Below, one piece after another: positions 17,154 through 25,904 of a stretch of DNA of 64,000 nt. Position numbers and translations under genes: made by a program. The number at the start of each line of letters is the position of its first letter. Position 1 is the stretch's first letter. The stretch is from Poseidonocella pacifica (GTDB lineage: Bacteria; Pseudomonadota; Alphaproteobacteria; Rhodobacterales; Rhodobacteraceae). The DNA is taken from contig NZ_FOJU01000003.1 of the NCBI RefSeq assembly GCF_900111875.1, positions 62,001-126,000 on the forward strand, read 5' to 3'. The notes below the pieces were generated by a model that was given only the letters and a program-made list of their open reading frames with translations, was not told where the DNA came from and searched no databases.

Positions 17154-18431
17154 ATGTTTTCTGACATTCACCGCGCCGAGGCGCAAGCACGCGACCCGCG
17201 CAGCCTTCGCGCCCGACATGTCACGCGTGAACAGCGTCAGCACCACCCGGACCTGACCAAGCTCGCGGGCTGGAAAGCAATGCGCAAAGAGGCCGACCTG
17301 CCCGAAGGCCGCTGGGCCGAGGAGCGCGCATGGGCGTTGCGCATGGGGCTGACCGGTGCGGACACCATCGAAGACAAGTCGATCCCGACCTTCGCGCGAG
17401 GCGAGCTGCCGCATTACGCCGGGATCAACACCTTTCTGAAGGCGCCTTACACCGAAGATGTTCTCGAGGTCGCGAATTATGACGCGACCGTGTTGGGCAT
17501 CCCCTTCGATGGCGGCACCACCTATCGTCCAGGCACCCGTTTCGGTCCGCAGGGCGTGCGGAAGATCTCGGCGCTTTATACGCCCTATAACTACGAGATG
17601 GGCGTCGACCTGCGCGAGCAGATGACGCTCTGCGATGCGGGGGACGTGTTCACCATTCCCGCGAATATTGAGAAGTCCTTTGACCAGATTTCTCGAGGTG
17701 TGAGTCACGTGTTCTCCAGCGGCTCCCTGCCGGTCATGATCGGTGGCGATCACTCCATCGGCTTCCCCTGTGTACGGGGCATCGCGGAATGCACGTCCAA
17801 GAAGATCGGCATCGTTCACTTCGACCGTCACGCCGACATTCAGGAGAAGGACCTCGACGAGCGGATGCACACCACGCCATGGTTCCACTCGACGAACCTG
17901 CCGAACGTGCCCGCAAAGAACCTCGTGCAGATCGGCATCGGTGGCTGGCAGGTGCCGCGCGAGGCGGTGAAGGTCGCCCGCGAGCGCGAGACCAACATCA
18001 TCACCATGGGTGACATGGAGAAGATGGGCATCAACAAGACCATCGAGATGGCGTTGGAGATGGCCTGGGACGGCGTCGACATGGTCTATATGTCCTTCGA
18101 CATCGACAGCATAGACTGCGGGTTCGTCCCGGGTACGGGCTGGCCGGAGCCGGGTGGTTTCCTGCCGCGCGAGGCGCTGGCGCTGGCGTCCGGCATCGCC
18201 GCCGAGGGCATCTGCGGGCTGGAGCTTGTCGAGGTCTCGCCGCCCTATGACACATCGGACATCACGGCTCTGATGGGCACGCGGGTGATCGTGGACGTGC
18301 TGGGCTCGCTGGTGGCGCATGGCAAGCTGGGCGCGCACAAGCGGCACATCGACAAGCCGGTGGCGCTGCCGCATGGCGAGTTCGAGGGCAAGCGCTGGTC
18401 GAACCCGGAACCGCACAAGGTGGGGGAATGA
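17154..18431 (+). CDS. gdmH: Ureohydrolase, probable Ni-dependent guanidine hydrolase
   Basis: A 425-residue member of the arginase/agmatinase family, predicted to split guanidine into urea and ammonia. Metal ligands: His200 in GGDHSIGFP, Asp224/His226/Asp228 in HFDRHADIQE, Asp316/Asp318 in SFDIDSID. The motif GTGWPEPGG has Trp330 where agmatinases have Thr; as I recall, a Trp here and the long N-terminal extension (first 100 residues) mark the cyanobacterial guanidine hydrolase. DERMHTTPWFHS also fits that group. The guanidine-I riboswitch and importer upstream and the His-rich protein downstream agree. Start at ATG 17154 with GGGAGA. Plain agmatinase is the main alternative. Confidence 0.82.
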   Translation: MFSDIHRAEAQARDPRSLRARHVTREQRQHHPDLTKLAGWKAMRKEADLPEGRWAEERAWALRMGLTGADTIEDKSIPTFARGELPHYAGINTFLKAPYTEDVLEVANYDATVLGIPFDGGTTYRPGTRFGPQGVRKISALYTPYNYEMGVDLREQMTLCDAGDVFTIPANIEKSFDQISRGVSHVFSSGSLPVMIGGDHSIGFPCVRGIAECTSKKIGIVHFDRHADIQEKDLDERMHTTPWFHSTNLPNVPAKNLVQIGIGGWQVPREAVKVARERETNIITMGDMEKMGINKTIEMALEMAWDGVDMVYMSFDIDSIDCGFVPGTGWPEPGGFLPREALALASGIAAEGICGLELVEVSPPYDTSDITALMGTRVIVDVLGSLVAHGKLGAHKRHIDKPVALPHGEFEGKRWSNPEPHKVGE

Positions 18432-18458
18432 TCAGCGTGTACAAGAGGAGCGCGGGCC

Positions 18459-18914
18459 ATGCCGCATGATCATCATCACCACGACCATGACCACGGGCAT
18501 CACCACCCCCCGCATGACCACAACCAGCCGCATGACGCGGACCATCTGCACAGCCACATGCATCACCACGATGATGCGGCGGATTTGCAGGTGTTGGCGG
18601 CGCAATTCATTGATGGTTTCATTCAGGCCAAGGACAAGACCACCTATTTGAAGCTGGCTGGTATCCCCTTTGAGCGACCCGGCAAAGGCGGCGCAAAAGC
18701 CCTGAAGCTGGTGGACGTTGAGTTGACCACCGATTGGCAGGTCGGCACGGCCTCACCGTCATTTGGCTCGCGCGAGCTGAGCTACCTGCCGTTTCCAGGA
18801 GAGATGGTCCGGGAACGCACCAACATGAGCATGATTTACGTATCCATGGACGAGAAAGCAAAGCAGGATCTGCGCGACTTTCTCGTACAAAAGAAGAAAG
18901 ACATCGAAGCATGA
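18459..18914 (+). CDS. His-rich protein, candidate nickel chaperone or store
   Basis: A 151-residue soluble protein whose first 37 residues hold 19 histidines in runs with Asp (PHDHHHHDHDHGHHH and onwards). Such tails bind Ni in UreE and HypB. The rest, from about residue 45 (FIDGFIQAKDKTTYLKLAG, then ELSYLPFPGEMV), has no P-loop and no zinc-finger cysteines, so it is neither HypB- nor HypA-like. It follows the ureohydrolase by 27 bases and overlaps the next gene by four. I infer a role in delivering or storing nickel for the hydrolase. Confidence 0.65.
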   Translation: MPHDHHHHDHDHGHHHPPHDHNQPHDADHLHSHMHHHDDAADLQVLAAQFIDGFIQAKDKTTYLKLAGIPFERPGKGGAKALKLVDVELTTDWQVGTASPSFGSRELSYLPFPGEMVRERTNMSMIYVSMDEKAKQDLRDFLVQKKKDIEA

Positions 18915-19102
18915 AATATCTCGCACCCGTACTCTCAACCGCTGTCGCCAGCCCTGCCATGGCCCACACGGACCCGACCGCGCATCTGCACGCCGGATCG
19001 CAAGTGCCGTGGCTTTTCGGCGCTGTGGTTATCGGTGTCGCAGCGGCGCTTTACTTTTTGATGGAACGCAAAATTCGTTCAGGAATCAAAGCAGTGGGTT
19101 GA
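18911..19102 (+). CDS. Small exported membrane protein with His motif
   Basis: A 63-residue protein: an N-terminal signal-like segment (LAPVLSTAVASPAMA), then HTDPTAHLHAGS with three His, a single membrane span (WLFGAVVIGVAAALYFLM) and a basic end. The start overlaps the stop of the His-rich gene (ATGA), which points to coupled synthesis. The arrangement His-containing periplasmic segment plus span is reminiscent of the N-termini of HupE/UreJ nickel permeases, but it is far too short for a transporter. Possible metal-capture accessory of the guanidine operon; function unproven. Confidence 0.55.
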   Translation: MKYLAPVLSTAVASPAMAHTDPTAHLHAGSQVPWLFGAVVIGVAAALYFLMERKIRSGIKAVG

Positions 19103-19124
19103 AAACCGCCAAACTCCGTGCGGC

Positions 19125-19154
19125 CATATCAGGGTCTGTACAGGCCCTGATATG
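19125..19154 (+). terminator. Strong stem-loop ending the guanidine operon
   Basis: CATATCAGGG and CCCTGATATG form a perfect 10-bp stem around a 10-base loop, 22 bases after the last stop codon. There is no T tract, so it may terminate with Rho or stabilise the 3' end. Confidence 0.5.
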
Positions 19155-19584
19155 CGAAGTTAGGAATTCTGGCCAAAGGCGTAAGCGCGATGCGCGGCGA
19201 TGAAATGCCGCGCCGTAAAAGCCGGGCATCGGTTGATACATTGGGTCGAAAAGGGCTGCAATCGGTAGCCCGCTGCGCCGGGCACGAACGGCAGCTTCGG
19301 GCCGATAGCGGCGAGCCTTAGCTTGCTCAGCGCAATCCACCCCTTCTTGGTGGAGCTGCTGATTCCGCCCCGAAGCTGATCCGGCAATTTTAACATGGCG
19401 CTAAAGGACGCCAGCCATCGGCAATCTCAGTCGATCTCGTTGGCCCCTCCGTCGCGTTGGGAGAGCACCGGCGCTATGCCGCCTAACTATGCCGCCCTAC
19501 CCTGTCGAGAGTGCCGTTGTCGCGCATCCTGCTTTCGGGGCTCCAATAAAATAAGGCCCTTGGCGCACAAGGATAAGCTGAAAA
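19155..19584. other. Non-coding stretch before the second att-like junction
   Basis: About 430 bases without a supportable gene. The part from about 19470 (GCTATGCCGCCTAACTATGC and onward) is distantly similar to the stretch from about 21818 before the third tRNA-like copy: both have two CTATGCCG repeats, then CAATAAAATA, then an AAAACGGTCTCGAAAACCG tRNA-like start. Confidence 0.45.
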
Positions 19585-19630
19585 CGGTCTCGAAAACCGT
19601 CACTCGGAGGTTCGAATCCTGCCGAGATCG
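19585..19630. repeat. Degenerate tRNA-Ser-like junction (att2)
   Basis: Sixteen bases (CGGTCTCGAAAACCGT) equal the anticodon arm of tRNA-Ser(CGA). After this the sequence differs, but it still resembles a T arm (GGTTCGAATCCTGCC). No acceptor stem or D arm, so it is not a functional tRNA. It probably marks an old integration boundary between the guanidine operon and the NTPase gene. Confidence 0.5.
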
Positions 19631-19679
19631 AATTGTAGTCGCCAATACCGAATTCAGCGCAGCGCACTGATCACGCGCC

Positions 19680-21783
19680 ATGAGCCTTGCCAAGTTCGAT
19701 GACTTCTTCCTACGCTGGGAAGATAGGACCAGCGATTATCTCGGGGAAGTTCCTTCAAGCGATTTTGCGGCCGCGCCGATGAGATGGCGCAGATCATCGA
19801 CCGCTGGCAGCGCGCAAGCAAGATCGAGGCGCCGGAACCGCAGCTTGTAATACTGAATGCAGAACGCGGCGTGGGGAAGACCCGGCTGGCGCTGGAGTTC
19901 TACCGCTGGCTGAGCGAGACCGTCGATGGGCGCGGACGTGACGGCTACTGGCCCGACACGGTCGAAGTCCTCGACCGCAGCATCGACGTCAATCCCGATC
20001 CCGATTTCTGTCGCTACGGTGTGCCAATCCCATATCTTTGGTGGGGGCCAAGAGCATCGGACAAGGGCGTAGAGAACGGCATCGCTGGCGATGCCATCGC
20101 CACCTACGACAAGTTCCTCGCCCCGCACCTCGTTGCACTAACGTTGCGCGCCCGGATGATGAGCTCCGGTAAGGCCATAATGGATGTCTGGCGCGACGTG
20201 GCAAAGGGCGAGGCCGCCAGTTGGAGTGGCTACGACACAGTGATTTCTGTCGGAGAAAGCTGCTGAAGACAGTAGGTATTCTCCGGGGAACGCTTGGATC
20301 ATCCGCCAACGACGCCCGCGAGGAAAAAGCCAAGCGATCGATGAGCCGGGTCGACGCCGTGATGGAAGATCTGGAGAGCATCTTCAATCCTCGGTCCTAC
20401 ACCTACGCGAAGACGCCGGGGGTGATCTTGATCGACAATGCGCAGTTCTCGACAGACGATCCAGGCTTGTCGGTATTCGCGGAACGCTTGCTTAATACCG
20501 CGATGACCCAGTCCTAGCCGGTCTTGGTCCTTGTCACGCACTGGAAACGCGATCTTTCCCCGGAGTTCATGAAGACCGAGCGCTGCTTCGCGGGCATCCT
20601 GCACCATGGCCGTGATCGGACCCCCGCGGACAACGGGCCGGCGGCAGGGTTGCCTGGCGGGTTCCTGAACACCGGCAACACTCTGGAGATCGACCTGCCG
20701 GTCGTGCCTGATCTGTCGGACGCCCTCTTGGAAACCTTTCCCGGACTACTGCCGGACCAAGTGTCAGCCCTGCTCGATCATGCCGGAGGCAATCCGCGTC
20801 ACCTTGAACAAATCATCGCGTTCCTTCGCGAAAACGAGGACTTCTTCGAGGACTTCGATCCGCAGGCGGCGCTAACGACGCAAGGACTCTCCGAGGCTCT
20901 GGAAGAGACCCAAGAAATCTTCAAGGTCGTGCTGCGCCGACTGCGCGATGCGCCCGAGGATGTGCAGGAAGCGCTCTGCCTTGCAAGTCTGCATGGCATT
21001 CGCTTCGTCTCCGACTTGGTCGATGATCTCGCCTGTCTGCATCTCGGGGAAGGCCGCGGCGACGCCCTCGCGAAAGCGGCCAACCCATACAGTATGATCT
21101 CGGCGCCGCGCCGGGAGAAGATTTCGGAGTTCACCGAGCGCCTGTTTTACATCGTAGCCGAGCATCGGCGTCGATCGCTGAAGGTGCTGATGGGGGAGGA
21201 TGCCCTTCGCAATTCTTTAAGGGCGACGCTCCGCGCCCGGCTGGAGAACATCGGCGCAAGCGCAGGTATCGAGGAACAGGTCCTGACATTCGGAATCGCG
21301 GCGCAGACATTTTCCGAAGATGACCCTGAGGACCGTCATTACCATCTGCTCGCGCTGGCCCATCTTGCACAAGCGGAGGCAGGACGCTACTCGCACGAAG
21401 CTGCGGTAGAGGCTGCATCCAAATTTTATGTGGTGCACCGGCGCGATCCCGCTGCGGCGAACGAGATCACAAGTGGGGTGCTCAACGAGTGTGCCAGCTT
21501 GCTGCGTGATGAGGGCCGTGTAGCTGAAGCCCTCGAAATTCTTGGCCCAGTCCTAACCCGGCACCGCGATCTGGCGGAGCGCCTGAAGACGCCGGAGAGC
21601 CTGCGGGACCTGTGCGTCGCCTTGTATTTGAGTAGTTCGCTGCACATAGAAATGGCCCGACTGGACGAAGCCGCAGTATTTGTCGACGAGGGGGAGACCT
21701 TGGCGACGTCTATTCCAGAGTTCATGCGGGACGAGGTCGTGAGTGCGTTCCAGGGCCTTCGGACACTCCTTGGCCAACCTTGA
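19680..21783 (+). pseudogene. Decayed P-loop (STAND-like) NTPase
   Basis: One original gene of about 700 codons, now in several frames. ATG 19680 starts MSLAKFDDFFLRWEDRTS; a missing T in the T run at 19763-19766 breaks the frame before GRADEMAQIIDRW. Next come Walker A (ERGVGKTRL), a second shift near 20255, Walker B (GVILIDNAQF), and an in-frame TAG at 20515-20517 where a Trp codon (TGG) would fit. The remaining 419 residues continue with a winged-helix-like and helical-repeat part (PGLLPDQVSALLDHAGGNPR, then TPR-like helices). No separate effector domain seen. It is the sole cargo between two tRNA-like junctions. Confidence 0.75.
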
Positions 21784-21930
21784 CGACATTCCTGTGTCCG
21801 TGTCGCGAGCGAAGTCCGCTATGCCGTCCGACTATGCCGTCTTGCCCCGCTCAGCCCGCCGAAATTGCGGATTCCGCCATTGTAGAGTCAATAAAATATG
21901 ACCCTCTGAGTGCACCCCTCGACCGAAAAA

Positions 21931-22295
21931 CGGTCTCGAAAACCGTTGACCCTTCACGGGGTCCCAGGGTTCGAATCCCTGTCTCTCCGCCATTTTTACC
22001 TAAGCGTAATGCGCATATACCCAAGAAAACAAGGCTTTTCAGCGAGATGCGCTCGAAGATGCCCGTGAATTTGCTCCACTTTTTGCTCCACATTCTCCAG
22101 CGCCTGCGAAGATATATCGTCGGCAGTTAGGTCTTCCCGCGCATCCCGATGGGCCAAGCAGCTCGCACCCCGCCTGACCTACGGGCCCGGACAGATCAGC
22201 AGAGCGCCGTGGACGATCAACGGCACGACAATCGCGACGCGGACGAGGTTTCGGCGCAGCCAGACTCGGGCGCGGATGCAGTATTTCATCGGCCT
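21931..22295. repeat. Right copy of duplicated tRNA-Ser end and element end (att3)
   Basis: Exact 62-base copy of the tRNA-Ser 3' part including CCA (21931-21992), followed by about 300 bases matching 5515-5818 at roughly 96%. The upstream half of the tRNA is missing, so it is not a gene. It marks the right boundary of the inserted DNA, and the start of a second related element whose content has largely decayed. Confidence 0.85.
22179..22289 (-). pseudogene. Second copy of the 36-residue membrane peptide
   Basis: Same length and frame as the copy at 5702-5812, beginning MKYCIRARVWLRRN. The AGGAG ribosome binding site has become AGAGG-type with shorter spacing, and changes place a Pro inside the membrane segment and Cys-Pro-Gly-Pro at the end. 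Probably decaying. Confidence 0.4.
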
Positions 22296-22494
22296 CTGAC
22301 CCAGCGAGACGTCCGAGCACGGCCGAACCGGTGGCCCGGCACACGGCGAAGCCGCTGTGCTTCAGCGGCACGAGCAGCCGGCGCGCGCCTACGAAGCGCG
22401 TTGGCTCGTTCAATCCCGCCGAGAGGTAGTCTGTCCGGCGACGGACATGAACCTCGTAGCCGACATTGGACCGCCGGCGCGAGGTGGTGCCATA

Positions 22495-22514
22495 GTGAGT
22501 AGAGGGCCACTCAC
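22495..22514. repeat. Inverted repeat upstream of the mob fragment
   Basis: GTGAGT and ACTCAC (six bases each, eight-base loop) about 85 bases before the relaxase fragment. Relaxase genes of the MOBV type often have the transfer origin just upstream, and such origins contain hairpins of this kind. Tentative only. Confidence 0.25.
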
Positions 22515-22597
22515 ACCCCGCGACGCATCAAGGAAGGAACCGCGATTTCCGGATCGCCTAGGTCAACAACATCTCCCCGTCTCCTGTCCTTCCGGAG

Positions 22598-23083
22598 ATG
22601 TTCCCCGTGGTCCACCAGTCCTGCTCAAAGTTCGCCATCGTCTGTCGCTTCCAGGGTTTGTTCCCGAAGGATATCGGTGGCTATGAGAAGCATCGCCCCC
22701 GGAACGGCGGTGACCTCGGCCATGTCGATCCCACCCGTTCGCACCTGAACCGGCCCGTGATCGGCGAGGCGGATTGGGCAGCTCAGACGATCGCGATGAT
22801 CGAGGACATGAAGGCCGAGAACTTCGCGGACGAGATCGAAACCCTCACGCGGCGGCGCCGAAAGAAGCAGATCAAGGAGCGCATGGCCGAAGGCCCACGC
22901 GATCCGTGGCGCGCGACCCGCCACGGCCCAATGCGGGAGGTGATCCTGACGGCCAACCGCGACTGGTTCGACGCTCTCCCCACCCCCGCCGCTCGGCAAG
23001 CGCGTGCCCAGGCCTTCGAGGACGCGGCCCGGGACTGGCCACCGGCGACGCTCGCAGTCCAGAGGCTCGCACAACTCTCTTGA
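22598..23083 (+). pseudogene. MOBV relaxase (Pre/Mob), N-terminal fragment
   Basis: The frame reads RFQGLFPKDIGGYEKHRPRN, GGDLGHVDPTRSHLNRPVIG, TRRRRKKQIKERMAEGPRDP and ATRHGPMREVILTANRDWF, which matches the start of alphaproteobacterial plasmid mobilisation proteins. It then reaches RAQAFEDAARDW and departs into unrelated residues and a stop, just before the HxDExxxHxH motif that the family needs. It is therefore truncated and inactive. The fragment shows that a mobilisable plasmid or element once lay to the right of att3. Confidence 0.6.
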
Positions 23084-23221
23084 GATCCACCTTGGTAGCT
23101 CTCACACATCGAGGCAGCCGTTCGGAGCACTGGCTGGAAGCGCCCCGATCGCTGGACCGCCTGATGCATCGGCCAGAGCACAACCTTGCCGATGCTTGAA
23201 TACCGCCTTCTCCCGAGGGGT

Positions 23222-24151
23222 TCACTTCCCGCGCGGGCCGCCATGCCCGGGCTGTGCCGGCGCCGAAGCCTGCGTCGACACGATCCCTAAGCACCCCACG
23301 ACCAGCGCGACACCGATCCAGCCTGATAGAGGCAGCCGTTCGCCCACTATCAAAACCGCGAGCATGGCAGCCACAACAGGCTCCAGGAGGGTCAGCGTTG
23401 TGGCTTCGCTCGCCTTCACCCGAGCGAGCCCAAAGCCGAAGCAGATATACCCCAGAAACATCGGGACGGCCGCCATGTAGATCCCGACGGCCATATTGCT
23501 CCACGATGCAAGGAAGGGACCGCCAAGAGCGTAGAGGACCGGCATGAGGAAAAGACCGCCCAATCCGAATGTCGCCCCCATCGCCACCGACGACCGAATC
23601 CCGCGGAGCATCATTCCCCGCGCCGTCCACGAATAGAGGGCATAGGTCAGACCTCCGACCAGCCCCAGAAGTACGCCTGGCAATGTCGAGTTACCGTCCA
23701 ACAATGCCTCCGTCGGCGCGCTTTCTGAGATGCAGATCAGGATGATCCCCGTCAAACCTACGATCGCGCCGACGGCCCAACGCCAGGTCAGATGCGTTCT
23801 GTCCAATGCGTATTCGATCAAGGCGGAAAGCAACGGAGCGGAGCCGATCGTAACAACCGTTCCCACCGTGACACCTGCGAGCCGCATGGAGCCATAAAAC
23901 GCCAAAGGGTACAACGCCACGGCAAACGCCCCACTCAGCAAAAGCAAGCAATGCTCCCACAGCCTTGCCCGAGATCGCGCGATGCCACGTGCAGCAAGCA
24001 GGGCTTGGGCCAAGCCCCCTACACCCATTGCCGCCGCACCTATTGCGGCCGCGCTTACGTCGGGGGCAAACGTCGCCGCCGTGCCTGTCGTGCCCCATAC
24101 GGTCGCGGCGAACAGGATCCCGGCAAGGCCAATCAAACGATCACGCGCCAT
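23222..24151 (-). CDS. EamA-family (DMT) exporter
   Basis: About 309 residues with ten predicted membrane spans arranged as two EamA repeats: the first from LAGILFAATVWGTTGTAATF, the second from LVGGLTYALYSWTARGM, ending LPLSGWIGVALVVGCLGIV. I favour the ATG at 24151 (MARDRLIGLAG); a GTG at 24172 is possible. Transporters of this type export amino acids, metabolites or drugs; the substrate is not readable. It is the first intact chromosomal-type gene right of the decayed elements. Confidence 0.85.
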   Translation of the reverse strand: MARDRLIGLAGILFAATVWGTTGTAATFAPDVSAAAIGAAAMGVGGLAQALLAARGIARSRARLWEHCLLLLSGAFAVALYPLAFYGSMRLAGVTVGTVVTIGSAPLLSALIEYALDRTHLTWRWAVGAIVGLTGIILICISESAPTEALLDGNSTLPGVLLGLVGGLTYALYSWTARGMMLRGIRSSVAMGATFGLGGLFLMPVLYALGGPFLASWSNMAVGIYMAAVPMFLGYICFGFGLARVKASEATTLTLLEPVVAAMLAVLIVGERLPLSGWIGVALVVGCLGIVSTQASAPAQPGHGGPRGK

Positions 24152-24431
24152 GCCAAAGCTCTTTTCTCGCACCGTTTAATCAACCTAGTGCGCATATCGG
24201 AACTGCGATGTGCATTCTTTACTCACGAGGCGCCCAAGCAGGATGCTGAGGGGTGCCCCCAATGATCGGGATAGAACATGTACGGGAGGGGCATTGGAGG
24301 CCTTCGCCAGAGCAGGAAGAGAGGAGCAAATAGTAAGCGTATACACCCAAAGCTACAACACTCTCCCTCTACGGTTGTTACACCTCGTTCTAATGGCGCA
24401 GCGCATTAAATACACCGCGTCAAACGAACGT

Positions 24432-25772
24432 CTAATCGGGGAGGCTTCTTTTCCACTCACCCCAAAGCAGCCCGCGATGAAACGGGATGAACTTCAGCAA
24501 TTCTTCGGCAAAAAGGATCGCAAAGACCCACCCGACCGGTGCGTGCCACCACAGAACCATTGCCGCACTAAGCGGCACCTTGAAGGCCCATTGTGGCCAA
24601 ACAAAGATATGCATGACGTAGACAGTGCGGCCCGCTGCGCGCAAAGTATTGCCGCAAATTGCATTGGAGTTCTTTGGCCACGGCAGCAGCAGCAATGTCG
24701 GCAGAAATGTCAGAAGCGCCGCGCGCGTCCGCCCGTCAATCCCGTCATAGATTTCTCCGGCAAACAGCACAACGCAGGCGTAGATAGCCGCCACTGCGAG
24801 GGAACTGACCATCACCCCCCTCCAAGCCATCCAGAGAAAAGCATCGAGTTTGGCGCGTCCTCCCCCCTGCCCCAAATGCTGGGCGACGACGATGCCTGTT
24901 GCCTGCGCCCACGCCATGCCGAAGGTTCCAGCGACATGCACCCACGGCAGCATCAAGGTCAGCGCCGCAAACTGATAGACGTCGTAGGCCGCATAAATCA
25001 GCATGCAAACGCTGGCTGATGCCTGCGCGCTAAAGAAGGTCGCCGCGATCGGGAGGGCAAAGGCCAAATGGCGGCGAGCCGCTGGCCAGAGCGGCTCCAA
25101 CTGCGCCGAACGCCAGTGACCTTGGTCCTGACTGACACGAAACAGAAGATACCCGGCACGAACCGCTGACCCGACCACACTCCCCAAGGCGGCGCCGGCA
25201 AGTCCAAGCGCAGGCATGCCCCAAACGCCGTGGATCAGCGCGTATGACAGCGCGATATTGATTGGGACCGAAAACACGTAGCTGTAGAACGGGGCGCGCG
25301 TTTCCCCGCACCCATTGAAGAAGGCGGACAAGCTTTGGCCAAAAGCTTCGGCAATCACCACCCCCGAAAAGATCAGCAGGTAGTTCCTCGCCCCAAGAAA
25401 CACCTCCTCGCTATGCGCGGAGGCGCGCAAGATAGGTTCCGCTGAGAGAGCAAGGAAACCCAAGCCGATCGCGCAAACACTCAGGTTGATCAGCACGGAC
25501 GTCCGATAGTTGCTGCGCAATGCCTCTGGCCGGCCAGAGCCCCACGCTTGCGCGACGAGGATCTGTGCCGCATTCGAAAACGCGTTTTGCGCTCCGAGCA
25601 ACAGCCCCCCTACCGCACTGGCGAGCCCCATTGCAGCGAGGGCTTCCTCGCCCAGTGACGCGACAAGCCACGCATCGACCACGACGATGCCGTGAAGCAT
25701 GAGCATCCGCAAAGCCATAGGCCACGCCATCCCGAGGAGTTGGCGCCAATCACGCGTCGCCGACCGTTTCAC
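24432..25772 (-). CDS. MATE-family multidrug efflux protein
   Basis: A 446-residue inner-membrane protein with about twelve spans, built as two MatE halves: LLGMAWPMALRMLMLHGIVV for the first and FALPIAATFFSAQASASVCM for the second. Members extrude cationic or aromatic compounds in exchange for Na+ or H+. A degenerate copy of the GTATCC palindrome found before the alg operon lies about 60 bases upstream (25835-25852), so the neighbouring GntR protein might act here as well. No defect seen. Confidence 0.88.
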   Translation of the reverse strand: MKRSATRDWRQLLGMAWPMALRMLMLHGIVVVDAWLVASLGEEALAAMGLASAVGGLLLGAQNAFSNAAQILVAQAWGSGRPEALRSNYRTSVLINLSVCAIGLGFLALSAEPILRASAHSEEVFLGARNYLLIFSGVVIAEAFGQSLSAFFNGCGETRAPFYSYVFSVPINIALSYALIHGVWGMPALGLAGAALGSVVGSAVRAGYLLFRVSQDQGHWRSAQLEPLWPAARRHLAFALPIAATFFSAQASASVCMLIYAAYDVYQFAALTLMLPWVHVAGTFGMAWAQATGIVVAQHLGQGGGRAKLDAFLWMAWRGVMVSSLAVAAIYACVVLFAGEIYDGIDGRTRAALLTFLPTLLLLPWPKNSNAICGNTLRAAGRTVYVMHIFVWPQWAFKVPLSAAMVLWWHAPVGWVFAILFAEELLKFIPFHRGLLWGEWKRSLPD

Positions 25773-25834
25773 GCGCGCATCCTTATCGTTGGTGGTGAAG
25801 AAATCACTTTAGCCCGTACCGAGGTACTTTCGTA

Positions 25835-25852
25835 GTATGTGAACTGGGATAC
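25835..25852. promoter_or_regulatory. Degenerate GntR-type operator before the MATE gene
   Basis: GTATGTGAACTGGGATAC differs at four of 18 positions from the perfect palindrome at 26709-26726 (GTATCCAAACTTGGATAC) and continues with the same ACAAGT-type flank. It may be a weak site of the FadR-type regulator encoded next to it. Confidence 0.4.
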
Positions 25853-25904
25853 AAGTGTAAATTTTTCGCCGGTCTCTTCGCGTCCCGTGGCGAACGTGAA
25901 GAGA

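Noticed and set aside
16161-18416. 751-codon minus-strand frame
   Set aside because: Antisense to the ATPase and the ureohydrolase, both clearly real.
18459-18570. His-codon run as a tandem DNA repeat
   Set aside because: The codons for His alternate with Asp, Gly and Pro codons and keep the frame; it is a coding feature of the His-rich protein, not a separate repeat array.
21931-21992. Second tRNA-Ser gene
   Set aside because: Only the 3' part from the anticodon stem on is present; acceptor 5' strand and D arm are missing.
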